Part shown: positions 19,279 to 27,726 of the stretch, in pieces
How the letters are laid out: each line of letters starts with the position of its first letter
How positions within the stretch are numbered: the stretch's first letter is position 1
Source of the DNA: Kaistia terrae
GTDB taxonomy: Bacteria > Pseudomonadota > Alphaproteobacteria > Rhizobiales > Kaistiaceae
Assembly (NCBI RefSeq): GCF_026344005.1
Contig: NZ_JAPKNH010000002.1
Location: 806,001-870,000 of the forward strand
Direction of reading: 5' to 3'
Length of the DNA stretch: 64,000 nt
Notes under the pieces: model-generated
Seen by the model: the letters and a program-made list of their open reading frames with translations, nothing else
Told to the model about the DNA's origin: nothing
Databases searched by the model: none
Program-made: the position numbers and the translations under genes

Positions 19279-20180
19279 CAGCGCCTGGTCTCCAGTTCCT
19301 CGACGGGCGCCTGGGCTTGTGCGCCGGAGCCGAGCAATAGTGGGCTCTCGTCGTCGCTGATGATGTCGATGGATCCGCCGTCGATGTTTGTGTCGAGAAC
19401 GATATGGCGCAGGACGCCGCCAAATGTCTTTTCGAGATTGGCGCGGGTGAAGGTCTCGCGCGTCGGGCCATAGGCGAGAACCGTGCGATTGAGCAGGACG
19501 GCGCGGTCGCAGAACTCCGGCACGCTGCCGAGATTGTGGGTCGAGACCAGCATCACCCGGCCTTCGTCGCGCAGCCCGCGCAGCAATTCGATGATCGCCG
19601 CTTCCGTTTGCACGTCGACGCCGGTGAACGGCTCGTCCAGCAGGATGACGCGGCCATCCTGCGCCAGTGCGCGGGCGAGGAAGACGCGCTTGCGCTGGCC
19701 GCCGGAAAGCTCGCCGATCTGGCGTTTTCGCATGGCGCTCATGCCGACACGCTCCAGCGCCTCGTCGACGGCCGCATGGTCCGACCGCCTGGCGATCCGC
19801 ATCAGGTTCATGTGGCCATAGCGGCCCATCATGACGACATCCTCGACGAGGACGGGGAAGTTCCAGTCGACGTCCTCGCTCTGTGGGACATAGGCGACGA
19901 GGTTCTGCTTCAGTGCCTTCTCGACCGGCTGGCCGAGAATGGTGATGTCGCCGCGCGACACGCGGACGAAGCCCATGATCGCCTTGAACAGGGTCGACTT
20001 GCCGCTGCCATTGACGCCGACCAGCGCCGTGATGGTGCCGGTTGGAACGGTGAAGCTGGCGTCGCGCAAGGCGGTGTGGCCATTGCGATAGGTGACGGTG
20101 GCGTTGGTCACCGAGATGCCGGCACTCGCCTCGGACAAAGGGGCCGCCGGGGATGCCAGCGGGGCGACGCGCGCGTTCAT
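19278..20180 (-). CDS. sitB: Manganese/iron ABC transporter ATP-binding protein SitB
   Basis: A 300-residue ATPase. Walker A VGVNGSGKSTLF near residues 54-65, Q-loop YVPQSEDVDWNFP, signature GELSGGQRKRVFLARAL, Walker B VILLDEPFTGVD and the switch His in STHNLG are all present. The VPQSEDVDW Q-loop is typical of metal importers of the SitB/YfeB/MntB group. The C-terminal tail after about residue 250 is longer than the core domain. It overlaps sitA (4 bases) and sitC (1 base). Confidence 0.92.
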   Translation of the reverse strand: MNARVAPLASPAAPLSEASAGISVTNATVTYRNGHTALRDASFTVPTGTITALVGVNGSGKSTLFKAIMGFVRVSRGDITILGQPVEKALKQNLVAYVPQSEDVDWNFPVLVEDVVMMGRYGHMNLMRIARRSDHAAVDEALERVGMSAMRKRQIGELSGGQRKRVFLARALAQDGRVILLDEPFTGVDVQTEAAIIELLRGLRDEGRVMLVSTHNLGSVPEFCDRAVLLNRTVLAYGPTRETFTRANLEKTFGGVLRHIVLDTNIDGGSIDIISDDESPLLLGSGAQAQAPVEELETRR

Positions 20181-21106
20181 TGGGCCGTGACCTTCTGGGC
20201 GATGCCCTTGGCGATCGTCTCGGATGTGACGCGAAGCAGGTCCACATAGGTCGGGACAGGGCCATCCGCCTCGCTCAGGCTGTCGACATAGAGCACGCCG
20301 CCATAGGCAGCCCCCGTCTCGCGCGCCACCTGTTTGGCCGGGTTGGCGGAGATGGTGCTTTCGCTGAAGACGACGGGGATGTTGTTGGCGCGGACCGCGT
20401 CGATCACCTTGCGCACCTGCTTCGGCGTGCCTTGCTGATCGGCGTTGATCGGCCAGAGGTAAAGCTCCTTCAGGCCGAAATCGCGGGCGAGGTAACTGAA
20501 GGCGCCCTCGCTCGAAACCAGCCAGCGCTTCTCGGCCGGGATCGCCTCGAGCGAGGCGCGGATCGGCGCGACCGTTGCGGTGATCTTCGCCTTGTAGACC
20601 TCGGCATTGGCGGCATAGGTCGCGGCATTGGCCGGATCGTGCTTCGCGAAGGCATCGCGGATGTTATCGACGTAGAGGAGGGCGGCGGCGGGGGACATCC
20701 AGGCATGCGGATTGGGCTTGCCGCCATAAGGTCCCTCGGCGATGCCGATCGGGTCGACGCCTGCCGAGACGGTCGCCTGCGGAACGCCGTCGAGATTGGC
20801 GAAGAATTTCTCGAACCAGAGCTCGAGGCCAAGCCCGTTCCAGAGGATCAGTTGCGCGTCCTGCGCCTTCACGATGTCGCGCGGCGTCGGCTGGTAGTTA
20901 TGGATTTCGGCGCCGGGCTTGGTGATGGATTCCACGATCGCGACGTCGCCGGCAACGTTCTGCGCCATGTCGGCGATGATGGTGAAGGTCGTGACGGCCT
21001 TGAATTTCCCGACGTCCTCGGCGATCGCCCCGGCTGGCGATAGCACGGTGGCGGCCAGCAATCCGGCGAGGGCGATAACCAAGCGGCGACGCGTTCGATC
21101 GAGCAT
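20177..21106 (-). CDS. sitA: Manganese/iron-binding periplasmic protein SitA
   Basis: A 309-residue metal-binding lipoprotein-like or secreted protein of the ZnuA/MntC (A-1) family. Signal peptide RRRLVIALAGLLAATVLSPAG is followed by the mature protein. Expected metal ligands are seen: His in IHNYQPTPRD, His in NPHAWMSP, Glu in SSEGAFSYLA and an acidic residue in FSESTISANP. The lack of a His-rich loop favours Mn/Fe over Zn. I chose the ATG at 21106 (GGAAACGAG upstream, good signal peptide). Two Mur/Fur-like palindromes lie upstream. Confidence 0.9.
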   Translation of the reverse strand: MLDRTRRRLVIALAGLLAATVLSPAGAIAEDVGKFKAVTTFTIIADMAQNVAGDVAIVESITKPGAEIHNYQPTPRDIVKAQDAQLILWNGLGLELWFEKFFANLDGVPQATVSAGVDPIGIAEGPYGGKPNPHAWMSPAAALLYVDNIRDAFAKHDPANAATYAANAEVYKAKITATVAPIRASLEAIPAEKRWLVSSEGAFSYLARDFGLKELYLWPINADQQGTPKQVRKVIDAVRANNIPVVFSESTISANPAKQVARETGAAYGGVLYVDSLSEADGPVPTYVDLLRVTSETIAKGIAQKVTAQ

Positions 21107-21128
21107 GTCTCGTTTCCAATTCGTGCAA

Positions 21129-21145
21129 TTGCGAATTACTCGCAT
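21129..21145. promoter_or_regulatory. Mur/Fur-like operator, proximal copy
   Basis: TTGCGAATTACTCGCAT is an imperfect 17-base dyad 23 bases upstream of the sitA start. It matches the distal copy at most positions (TTGCRAAT-N-AYTCGCAW). By position it would overlap the transcription start region and block transcription when metal is sufficient. Family assignment is inferred from known manganese-responsive Mur control of sit operons in rhizobia. Confidence 0.6.
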
Positions 21146-21170
21146 GAAAGCTCGCATGGTTTAATCGAGA

Positions 21171-21187
21171 TTGCAAATCATTCGCAA
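21171..21187. promoter_or_regulatory. Mur/Fur-like operator, distal copy, with sit promoter
   Basis: TTGCAAATCATTCGCAA is a near-perfect 17-base palindrome 65 bases before sitA and exactly 42 bases (about four helical turns) from the proximal copy. On the minus strand it overlaps a possible -35 TTGCGA with a -10 TTAAAC 17 bases further on, so binding would occlude the promoter. Confidence 0.65.
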
Positions 21188-21408
21188 AAGCGGCGTCAGG
21201 GCGTCTCCGGTGGGAGTGCGTGAGCCGGGCCCGGCGAGGGCGCCGGTGGATTGGATTGCGAGATAATGCGGGGCGCTGGTGCAGGTATTTTGGCCGGGAA
21301 ACGGCGACGCTGACACTGCCGCCCGCCGCGAGAGGGGTGGCGCGTGTGGACCTGCCTGGGCTTTCGCCATCGCGACGGGCGCACGGAGCGCCAGCCGTTC
21401 GGGCCCGC

Positions 21409-22110
21409 TCAGATCAGCTTGAGGGCGCGAAAGCTGGCGTGGCCGTTGCGGCCGACAATGATGTGGTCATGCACGGCGATGCCGAGCGGGTCAGCGATGG
21501 CGACGATGGTCTTGGTCATCTCGATGTCGGCGCGCGATGGCGTCGGGTCACCGGAAGGATGGTTATGCGCCAATACGATGGCCGTCGCGGAAAGCTCCAG
21601 CGCCCGCTTCACCACTTCGCGCGGATAGACCGGCGTGTGGTCGACCGTGCCGACCTGCTGCACTTCGTCGGCGATCAGCACGTTCTTGCGGTCCAGGAAC
21701 AGGATGCGGAACTGCTCCTTTTCCTCATACGCCATGGCCGCGCGGCAATAGTCGATGACGGCGCTCCACGAGCCGAGCAGAGGGCGCTGCCGCACGGCGC
21801 CCCGGGCATAGCGAGTGGCCGCGGCGTGGACGAGTTTCAGATGGGTGGCGACCGACGCACCGACGCCGGAAATCTCGGTCAGCCGTGCCTCGGGCGCGGC
21901 CAGCACGTCGGAAAAGGTTCCGAAACGAGCCAGCAGCGCCTTGGCGATCGGCTTGGTGTCGCGCCGGGGCACGACCTGGAACAGGATCAGTTCCAGCAAC
22001 TCGTAGTCGGCGACCGAGTCCGGTCCCGTCTCGCGGAAGCGCGTCTTCAGCCGCTCCCGATGCCCCGAATAGTGAGGCACATCTTCAAGGCTCTCGTCGA
22101 ACCCGCTCAT
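21409..22110 (-). CDS. radC: RadC family JAB-domain protein
   Basis: A 233-residue RadC protein: a helix-hairpin-helix-like N-terminal region ([33 protein letters not shown]) and a C-terminal JAB/MPN metallo-domain with [15 protein letters not shown], the H-x-H-x10-D zinc motif. Once thought to be a DNA repair factor, its actual role is not settled. Its ATG overlaps the stop of map by 4 bases, the order commonly found in alphaproteobacteria. Confidence 0.92.
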   Translation of the reverse strand: MSGFDESLEDVPHYSGHRERLKTRFRETGPDSVADYELLELILFQVVPRRDTKPIAKALLARFGTFSDVLAAPEARLTEISGVGASVATHLKLVHAAATRYARGAVRQRPLLGSWSAVIDYCRAAMAYEEKEQFRILFLDRKNVLIADEVQQVGTVDHTPVYPREVVKRALELSATAIVLAHNHPSGDPTPSRADIEMTKTIVAIADPLGIAVHDHIIVGRNGHASFRALKLI

Positions 22111-22940
22111 GCCCCTGTGGGGTAGGGCGGGCAGGTATAGCCGCGCGGCGACAAGGTGAAGATCTCGCAGCCCGTATCGGTGACGCCGACCGTGTGTTCG
22201 AACTGGGCGGTGAGCGAGCGATCGCGGGTGACGGCGGTCCAGCCATCGCGCAGCACCTTCACATGCGGTCGGCCGAGATTGATCATCGGCTCGATCGTGA
22301 AGATCATGCCGGCGCGCAATTCGACGCCTTCGCCGGGGTTGCCGTAATGCAGGATGTTCGGCGTGTCGTGAAACACCTTGCCGACGCCGTGGCCGCAGAA
22401 ATCGCGCACGACGCTGCAGCGCTCGGCTTCGGCGTAGGACTGGATCGCATAGCCGATGTCGCCGGTGGTGTTGCCAGGCTTCACGGCCGCGATGCCGCGC
22501 ATCAGCGATTCATAGGTCACCTCGACCAGCCGGACGGCAGCGCGCTTGACGTCGCCGACCAGGTACATCCGGCTTGAATCGCCATACCAGCCGTCGAGGA
22601 TAAAGGTGACGTCGACATTGACGATGTCGCCATCCTTGAGCGGCTTGTCGTCCGGAATGCCATGGCAGACGACATGGTTGATCGAGGTGCAGGTCGACTT
22701 GGTGTAGCCGCGATAGCCCAGCGTCGCCGGCAGCGCGCCATGGGCGGCGCCGAATTCGTAGACGTAGCGGTCGATCTCGTCCGTCGGTACACCCGGCTTG
22801 ACGATGTCGGCCAGGCCGTCGAGGCATGCCGCCGCCAGCTGGCCGGCGCGCTTCATCGCCGCGAAGGCTTCGGGGCCATAGAGGCGGATCTGCCCGGTGT
22901 TTTTCACGGGGGCGGCGTCTGCATCGACATAGGTGACCAT
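22107..22940 (-). CDS. map: Type I methionine aminopeptidase
   Basis: A 277-residue enzyme that removes the initiator Met from nascent proteins in the cytoplasm. All five dimetal ligands are visible: Asp in DIVNVDVTF, Asp in WYGDSSRMY, His in [11 protein letters not shown], Glu in TIEPMINLG and Glu in AQFEHTVGV. The substrate-pocket Cys/His region [11 protein letters not shown] is also conserved. It is translationally coupled to radC downstream and divergent from the cinA-like gene. Confidence 0.95.
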   Translation of the reverse strand: MVTYVDADAAPVKNTGQIRLYGPEAFAAMKRAGQLAAACLDGLADIVKPGVPTDEIDRYVYEFGAAHGALPATLGYRGYTKSTCTSINHVVCHGIPDDKPLKDGDIVNVDVTFILDGWYGDSSRMYLVGDVKRAAVRLVEVTYESLMRGIAAVKPGNTTGDIGYAIQSYAEAERCSVVRDFCGHGVGKVFHDTPNILHYGNPGEGVELRAGMIFTIEPMINLGRPHVKVLRDGWTAVTRDRSLTAQFEHTVGVTDTGCEIFTLSPRGYTCPPYPTGA

Positions 22941-23195
22941 TTGGGTACTCCGTGCCCCGCCAGCACATCATTCCGTGGCCGCGGGAACAAGCCTGATAAT
23001 GAAGGTTTGTCCCCGATCTGGCCCATCGGAGCCTTAGTTACAAGAGTTTTTGCATGCCGCACCCGGTTGCGCGACGCTCCGCCGCCGGAAGCCCAGGCGG
23101 TTTCGCGGCGAGCATCATGGCCGGCCGCATGTCGGCCGCACTTGAGCGCGGAGCGCCGGAAGGCTAAACCCGTTCCAGACCGATGGAGTTTGTGA

Positions 23196-23954
23196 ATGGC
23201 TGAATCCACCACGGAAGCCGCGCCTGTCGTTACAGCAGCGATCCTCGTCATTGGCGACGAGATCCTGTCGGGGCGGACCAAGGACAAGAACATCGGCTAC
23301 ATCGCCGAATATTGCACCAATATCGGCGTCGACATCCGCGAAGTGCGGATCGTGCCCGACATTGAAGAAGAGATCGTCGCCGCGGTGAACGCGCTCCGCG
23401 TTCGCTACGACCACGTGTTCTCGACCGGCGGCATCGGGCCGACGCATGATGACATCACGGCTGACTCGATGGCCAAGGCCTTTGGCGTGACGATCGATTA
23501 TGATCCGCGCGCCGTCGCCATCCTGAGCGCCCATTACGAGCCCGGACAATTGAACGAAGCGCGGATGCGCATGACGCGAATTCCCGCTGGCGCCGACCTG
23601 ATCCTGAATTCGGTCTCCAAAGCGCCGGGCTTCACGATCGGCAATGTCCATGTCATGGCCGGCGTGCCGTCGATCATGCAGGCGATGTTCGACGAGGTTG
23701 CCGCCAAGATCCCCACCGGCGCCAAGATGCTGTCGCGCACGGTGCCCGTCGGCATGGGCGAGGGGCGCATCGCCAAGAAGCTCGGCGAAATCCAGCTCGA
23801 TTATCCCGATGTCTCGATCGGCAGTTATCCGAAGATGCTCGACGGATCGTTCGCTACCGACATCGTTCTGCGCTCGCGCGATGCCGAACGGCTCGACCAG
23901 GCGGCCCGCGATGTCGAGGCGATGGTCGCAGCTATGATGCAGGCGACTAGCTGA
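23196..23954 (+). CDS. CinA N-terminal-type molybdopterin-binding-fold protein
   Basis: A 252-residue protein that is only the MoaB/Mog-like N-terminal half of CinA (competence/damage-inducible protein A). VIGDEILSGRTKDKN near residues 18-32 and FSTGGIGPTHDDITADSMAKA near 75 are diagnostic. The C-terminal nicotinamide-nucleotide amidase half is absent, as is common in alphaproteobacteria where it is a separate gene. GGAG precedes the ATG. Cytoplasmic; related full-length proteins have ADP-ribose pyrophosphatase activity, not shown for this short form. Confidence 0.88.
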   Translation: MAESTTEAAPVVTAAILVIGDEILSGRTKDKNIGYIAEYCTNIGVDIREVRIVPDIEEEIVAAVNALRVRYDHVFSTGGIGPTHDDITADSMAKAFGVTIDYDPRAVAILSAHYEPGQLNEARMRMTRIPAGADLILNSVSKAPGFTIGNVHVMAGVPSIMQAMFDEVAAKIPTGAKMLSRTVPVGMGEGRIAKKLGEIQLDYPDVSIGSYPKMLDGSFATDIVLRSRDAERLDQAARDVEAMVAAMMQATS

Positions 23955-24050
23955 TATGTCCGGATTTTCTGTGGATCGACAGACGGCCCGATTGCATGGC
24001 AAGGAGCCGCATCACACAGGTTCCGCTTCTTTTACGTCCAGGAGACAATG

Positions 24051-24548
24051 ATGGTCGACGCTCGCAGCGACAAGGCGTTCCCGGTATCCTGGGATCAGTT
24101 CCACCGGGATGCACGAGCGCTGACCTGGCGCCTTTCCGGCGACCAGAAGTGGCAGGCGATCGTCTGCGTGACGCGCGGTGGCCTTGTGCCGGCAGCGATC
24201 GTCGCTCGTGAGCTTGGCATCCGCATGATCGAGACCATCTGCGTCGCCTCCTATCACGACTATAACCAGCAGGGTCAGCTCAAGGTCCTGAAGCCGGTCA
24301 GCCAGGAGATCATCGATCTCGGCGGCGGCGAGGGCGCCGGCGTGCTCGTGATCGACGATCTGGTCGATACCGGCCGCACGGCCCGCCTGGTGCGCGAGAT
24401 GCTGCCGAAGGCGCATTACGCCACGCTCTATTCGAAGCCGATGGGCCGCCCCATCGTCGACACCTTCATCACCGAAGTGTCACAGGATACGTGGATCTAT
24501 TTCCCCTGGGACATGGGTCTCGCCTTCCAGCCGCCGATCGTCGGCTAA
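24051..24548 (+). CDS. gpt: Xanthine (guanine) phosphoribosyltransferase
   Basis: A 165-residue type I phosphoribosyltransferase that converts xanthine or guanine plus PRPP to the nucleotide for purine salvage. The PRPP loop [14 protein letters not shown] is near residues 100-113, and the substrate region [11 protein letters not shown] near the C terminus is characteristic of Gpt. Two ATGs stand in tandem (24048 and 24051); AGGAG is better spaced for the second. A perfect 8-base hairpin follows the gene. Confidence 0.92.
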   Translation: MVDARSDKAFPVSWDQFHRDARALTWRLSGDQKWQAIVCVTRGGLVPAAIVARELGIRMIETICVASYHDYNQQGQLKVLKPVSQEIIDLGGGEGAGVLVIDDLVDTGRTARLVREMLPKAHYATLYSKPMGRPIVDTFITEVSQDTWIYFPWDMGLAFQPPIVG

Positions 24549-24562
24549 AACCTTGCCAGATC

Positions 24563-24589
24563 GCGTTTGCATCTGCGAACCGCAAACGC
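24563..24589. repeat. Inverted repeat after gpt
   Basis: GCGTTTGC and GCAAACGC pair perfectly around an 11-base loop, 15 bases after the gpt stop. No T-run follows, so it could be a weak terminator, a processing site, or a leader element of the next gene. Confidence 0.4.
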
Positions 24590-24620
24590 CTCGCTCTAGA
24601 ACGACTTAGGAGACAACGAA

Positions 24621-24965
24621 ATGACCGATCCGAACAAGCCCGCCGACGACGAAGATTTCGAAGCCTTCGCAGCAGACTACGAAGAGCACCGCGATGCTCT
24701 CTATGACCTGATCTCGGATTATGCCGACGACAAGCAGCTTGATGACGGCCTGCTCGGCGCCATGGTGCTCGATCTCGCCGTTTCGCTGCGCATGATCGCC
24801 TATGCCAACAGCGTCGAGAAGCCTTCGGTCAGCGGCCTGAAGATGGAGCTGGATCGCTTCACCAAGGACGCGGAAGAGCATGCTCGCTCGGCCAAGCAGG
24901 ATGCCGAGGACTTCATCGCCGAAGTCAAGGCAACCCGCGAAGAGGGCGCCGAGCCGGAAGCCTGA
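24621..24965 (+). CDS. Conserved-looking acidic helical protein, function unknown
   Basis: I do not recognise this 114-residue protein. It is very acidic at both ends (DDEDFEAFAADYEEHRD start, EEGAEPEA end) and predicted helical, with a moderately hydrophobic stretch GLLGAMVLDLAVSLRMIAYA near residues 41-60 and a charged coiled-coil-like helix from about 73 to 105. GGAG lies 8 bases before the ATG, codon use resembles its neighbours and a strong terminator follows, so it is very likely a real, separately ended gene. It might bind a partner or membrane, but nothing shows a role. Confidence 0.75.
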   Translation: MTDPNKPADDEDFEAFAADYEEHRDALYDLISDYADDKQLDDGLLGAMVLDLAVSLRMIAYANSVEKPSVSGLKMELDRFTKDAEEHARSAKQDAEDFIAEVKATREEGAEPEA

Positions 24966-24990
24966 TCGGCATCCGCGTTCTGCAATATTC

Positions 24991-25027
24991 AAGGGGCGGC
25001 CCCGTGCATCGGCGCCGCCCCTTTTTT
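24991..25027 (+). terminator. Rho-independent terminator
   Basis: The stem GGGGCGGC/GCCGCCCC followed by CTTTTTT is a textbook terminator 25 bases after the acidic protein's stop. It also separates this gene from the convergent EamA gene that ends at 25038. Confidence 0.88.
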
Positions 25028-25037
25028 GTGGTCGTTG

Positions 25038-25946
25038 CTATCCGCGCGTCACCATGGCGATGCCGATGGCGATTGGAACGATGCCGAGGCAGTCGATCCA
25101 GCTCACCGGCTCGCGAAACATCAGCCAGCCGAAGGCGAGGCCGAGCGGCGGCAGCAGGAAATGCAGCGACGTGGCTTGGGTCGCGGTCTTCGTTTGCAGC
25201 AGGCGGAACCACAGCAGATAGCCGCCGATCGATGCCGCGATCACCAGATAGCTCCAGCCGCCGACAAGCGCCGGCGTAAGGCGGATATCCCCGAGGCTTT
25301 CGGTCGCCAGCGCGATGGGGAGCAGCAGGATACCAGCCGCGAACGACTGGATCGCCGTGCCTGTCCAGAGATCGCCGCCGGGCTTCAGCTTCTTGAACAG
25401 GATCGTTCCAGCGACGAGCGCCACCAGCCCGGCCAGCACCAGCAAGGTGCCGTGCCAGTCCTCCAAGCCGCCCGAAAGCCGCGACCTCAGGACAATGGCA
25501 ACGCCCAGCATGCCAAGCAGCAGCCCGCCGAGCTTTAGCGGTGACAGACGCTCGCCCAGGACTGGTCCGGCTATGAGCGCCGTCAGCAGCGGATTGGCGC
25601 TGATCAGCACGGCGGTGAAGGCGGAAGAAACCGTCTGCATGCCGGCATAGCTGAGGCCGAGATAGAGCGCGCTGTTGAAGACGCCAAGAACGGCCCAACT
25701 GGCGAGGGTGCGCCCGTCCAGCCGTATGGCACGGCCGGTGATGGCGGCGAGTCCGATCAGGATCACCCCGGCGGCGAGAAAGCGGCTTGATAGCAGCAGA
25801 AGAGGCGGGCAATCCGGCAGCGCGAATTTCGCCGCCGCGAAGGCCGAACTCCAGATCAGGCAGAAGAGCGCAATCAGACCAAGGTCTGCGAGGCTGTTGC
25901 CTCGCGCCATATGCCTTGTCGTTGCCGATGCCACTCGATCCGTCAT
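25038..25946 (-). CDS. EamA (DMT superfamily) transporter
   Basis: A 302-residue inner-membrane protein with ten predicted hydrophobic segments in two EamA repeats (first from about residue 22, second from about 158). FCLIWSSAFAAAKFAL, SANPLLTALIAGPVLGERLS and FREPVSWIDCLGIVPIAIGI are typical family patterns. Members export or import small metabolites; the substrate is unknown. An internal ATG at 25910 is an alternative start. A LysR gene starts divergently 128 bases away, the common arrangement for EamA exporters induced by their substrate. Confidence 0.9.
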   Translation of the reverse strand: MTDRVASATTRHMARGNSLADLGLIALFCLIWSSAFAAAKFALPDCPPLLLLSSRFLAAGVILIGLAAITGRAIRLDGRTLASWAVLGVFNSALYLGLSYAGMQTVSSAFTAVLISANPLLTALIAGPVLGERLSPLKLGGLLLGMLGVAIVLRSRLSGGLEDWHGTLLVLAGLVALVAGTILFKKLKPGGDLWTGTAIQSFAAGILLLPIALATESLGDIRLTPALVGGWSYLVIAASIGGYLLWFRLLQTKTATQATSLHFLLPPLGLAFGWLMFREPVSWIDCLGIVPIAIGIAMVTRG

Positions 25947-26018
25947 TCGCGATCTGCCTGCTGGTTGAAGAGCCGGCCGCAGCCGGGAGCGAATGCATAG
26001 GCTTTCTGCGTTCTATTT

Positions 26019-26056
26019 GGAAATTCGATGTTTGGATGATATCCATTCGAAATTCC
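26019..26056. promoter_or_regulatory. Nested dyad, probable LysR operator for EamA/LysR
   Basis: In the divergent gap the arms GGAAATTCGA (26019-26028) and TCGAAATTCC (26047-26056) pair with one mismatched pair, and enclose a second dyad TGGATgatATCCA (26033-26045). Two nested symmetric boxes close to both starts are what a LysR dimer-of-dimers would bind. Confidence 0.55.
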
Positions 26057-26074
26057 GATATCGGAGGTGCAGCC

Positions 26075-26935
26075 ATGTTCGACCTCGATCTATTGAAGAC
26101 CTTCGTTTCGGTCGTCGATGCCGGCGGCTTCACCCGCGCCGGGGAGCGCGTGCATCGCACCCAGTCGACGGTCAGCCAGCAGATCCGCAAGCTCGAGGAT
26201 CTCGCCGGAACGCCGCTACTGATCCGCGAGGGCAGGGGTGTCGCGCTGACTGCCGAAGGCGAGCGGCTGGTCGGCTATGCGCGCCGCATCCTGGCGCTGT
26301 CGGAGGAAGCGCGCAGCGTCGTCGGCGCCTCGCAGGCGGCCGAGCATGTGCGTCTCGGGTTGACCGAGGATTTCGCCGTCGCGGAATTGACCCGGCTGGT
26401 CGCAAGCTTCGCAAAACTCCGGCCCGAGTGCCGCCTCGATGTGCGCTGCGACCTGTCCGTTGAGTTGGAACGAGGGCTGGAGCGCGGCGATCTTGATATC
26501 GTGCTGATGAAGCGCGATGCCGGCGTCGGCCCGGCTGAGGGCGTCTGGCCGGAAGAACTGGTTTGGGTCGGTGCCGGCGACGTCGATTGGCGGCGTGTCG
26601 ACCCTATACCGTTGATCGCATTTCCGCAGGGCTGCCGCTATCGCGACCGCGCCGTGCATGCGCTGGAGGTCTCCGGCAAGCGCTGGCGCGTCGCCTATGA
26701 GAGCGCCAGCCTGATCGGCATTGAGGCGGCGATCACAGGCGGCCTCGGCGTGGCGCTGATCGAGGCGCGGTCGATCCGCCCCGCCTATTCGGTGTTGGCG
26801 GGCGACGGGTTCGGCCCCGTGCCGCCGACCGAACTGGCGCTGCGCGTTGCGCCGGGCGCACGCCGCCCGGTCCTGGACCTCGCCGACCTCGTCATGGCCT
26901 ATTGCGAGCAGGAAGGTCTCGCGCGCGCCGCCTGA
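26075..26935 (+). CDS. LysR family transcriptional regulator
   Basis: A 286-residue LysR regulator: winged helix-turn-helix in residues 1-60 (FVSVVDAGGFTRAGERVHRT, QIRKLEDLAGTPLLIREGRG) and an effector domain from about 88 (EHVRLGLTEDFAVAELTRLV). The sequence around the domain linker resembles regulators that sit beside exporters. The ATG at 26075 has GGAGGT 7 bases upstream; the open frame before it has no similarity. It is divergent from the EamA transporter and probably controls it through the nested dyad between them. Confidence 0.9.
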   Translation: MFDLDLLKTFVSVVDAGGFTRAGERVHRTQSTVSQQIRKLEDLAGTPLLIREGRGVALTAEGERLVGYARRILALSEEARSVVGASQAAEHVRLGLTEDFAVAELTRLVASFAKLRPECRLDVRCDLSVELERGLERGDLDIVLMKRDAGVGPAEGVWPEELVWVGAGDVDWRRVDPIPLIAFPQGCRYRDRAVHALEVSGKRWRVAYESASLIGIEAAITGGLGVALIEARSIRPAYSVLAGDGFGPVPPTELALRVAPGARRPVLDLADLVMAYCEQEGLARAA

Positions 26936-26988
26936 CGCGGTAGCTCGCGGTCGGCTGTCATCGGCCGGCCTTCTGACAGGCTAACGGG

Positions 26989-27011
26989 CCGCCGCGCGGA
27001 TCGCGCGGCGG
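26989..27011. terminator. Hairpin between convergent genes
   Basis: CCGCCGCGCG and CGCGCGGCGG form a perfect 10-base stem with a 3-base loop between the converging LysR gene and the 27028 gene. No T-run is present, so termination on either strand would be weak or factor-assisted. Confidence 0.45.
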
Positions 27012-27027
27012 ATCAGAGATCCAGCGA

Positions 27028-27726
27028 TTACGCCGTCAGGCTGCCAGCCTCGGCTGTCAGCGTCAGGCCGAGCGCCTTGCCGTTGCTGTCTATGGCGCTG
27101 AATACATCCGAGCCGTCCACGCTCTCCTTGCTCCACGACGCGATGGCGCCGGCGCGGATATGCAGGTGCATGTCGTCCTGCATGGCGTTCAGGAAGCCGT
27201 GGCTGAATGAGACGCTGGTCAGCGTTCCGGTCCAGCGATGCACGACGCCGCGCTTCACCGCCTGCAGCGTGACCGGACTGCCAGCGGTCTCGGCCGCCTT
27301 CAGCGGCGCATCGTCGGGCGCGTCGCCCGGGCCGGGGCGCGCGGCAGGCGGGGCTGCGTCGACGGGCGTCCGCGCGATACCCTCCAATGCCGCATCGAAG
27401 CGCTCCAGGCCGTCCAGCGCCGTCAACTTGGCAATCGTGTTGCCGTCGGCGTCGAATATCTCGATGAAGGGCAGGACATTCGTCATCACCATCTGGTCGG
27501 TAACGAGGGTGGCAATGGCCGCGAGTTCAAAACGCGTCTCGCGCGCCGGCCCGCGCAGAACGGCAAATCCATCCTCCAGCTCGACGCTTTCGATCGCGCC
27601 AAGGCCTTCCAGCAGGGCGCCGTCGGCCCGGATGCCGAGGATCAGATTGCCGATGGCGGGCACGCGACGCAAAACAGCCAACGGGTCATGCGCCAGCACC
27701 TGGCGATGGGATACGGGATCGGTCAT
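27028..27726 (-). CDS. Unrecognised protein, possibly distantly HemS/ChuX-like
   Basis: I cannot name this 232-residue protein with confidence. Residues 16-118 (VLRRVPAIGNLILGIRADGALL, then FIEIFDADGNTIAKLTAL near 87-104) and residues 140-225 (WTGTLTSVSFSHGFLNAMQDDMH in part) suggest two similar halves. The phrase IEIFDADGNTIAKL resembles the FFDxxGxAVHK strand of heme-handling HemS/ChuX proteins, but the known heme-ligand motif is not evident. There is no signal peptide or membrane segment. A Pro/Ala-rich linker lies near 121-140. It is a single gene, convergent with the LysR gene. Confidence 0.6.
   Translation of the reverse strand: MTDPVSHRQVLAHDPLAVLRRVPAIGNLILGIRADGALLEGLGAIESVELEDGFAVLRGPARETRFELAAIATLVTDQMVMTNVLPFIEIFDADGNTIAKLTALDGLERFDAALEGIARTPVDAAPPAARPGPGDAPDDAPLKAAETAGSPVTLQAVKRGVVHRWTGTLTSVSFSHGFLNAMQDDMHLHIRAGAIASWSKESVDGSDVFSAIDSNGKALGLTLTAEAGSLTA

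Noticed and set aside
17573-21106. Assigning the metal importer to zinc (ZnuABC)
   Set aside because: Two permeases, no His-rich loop in the binding protein and Mur-like operators fit the Sit manganese/iron type better.
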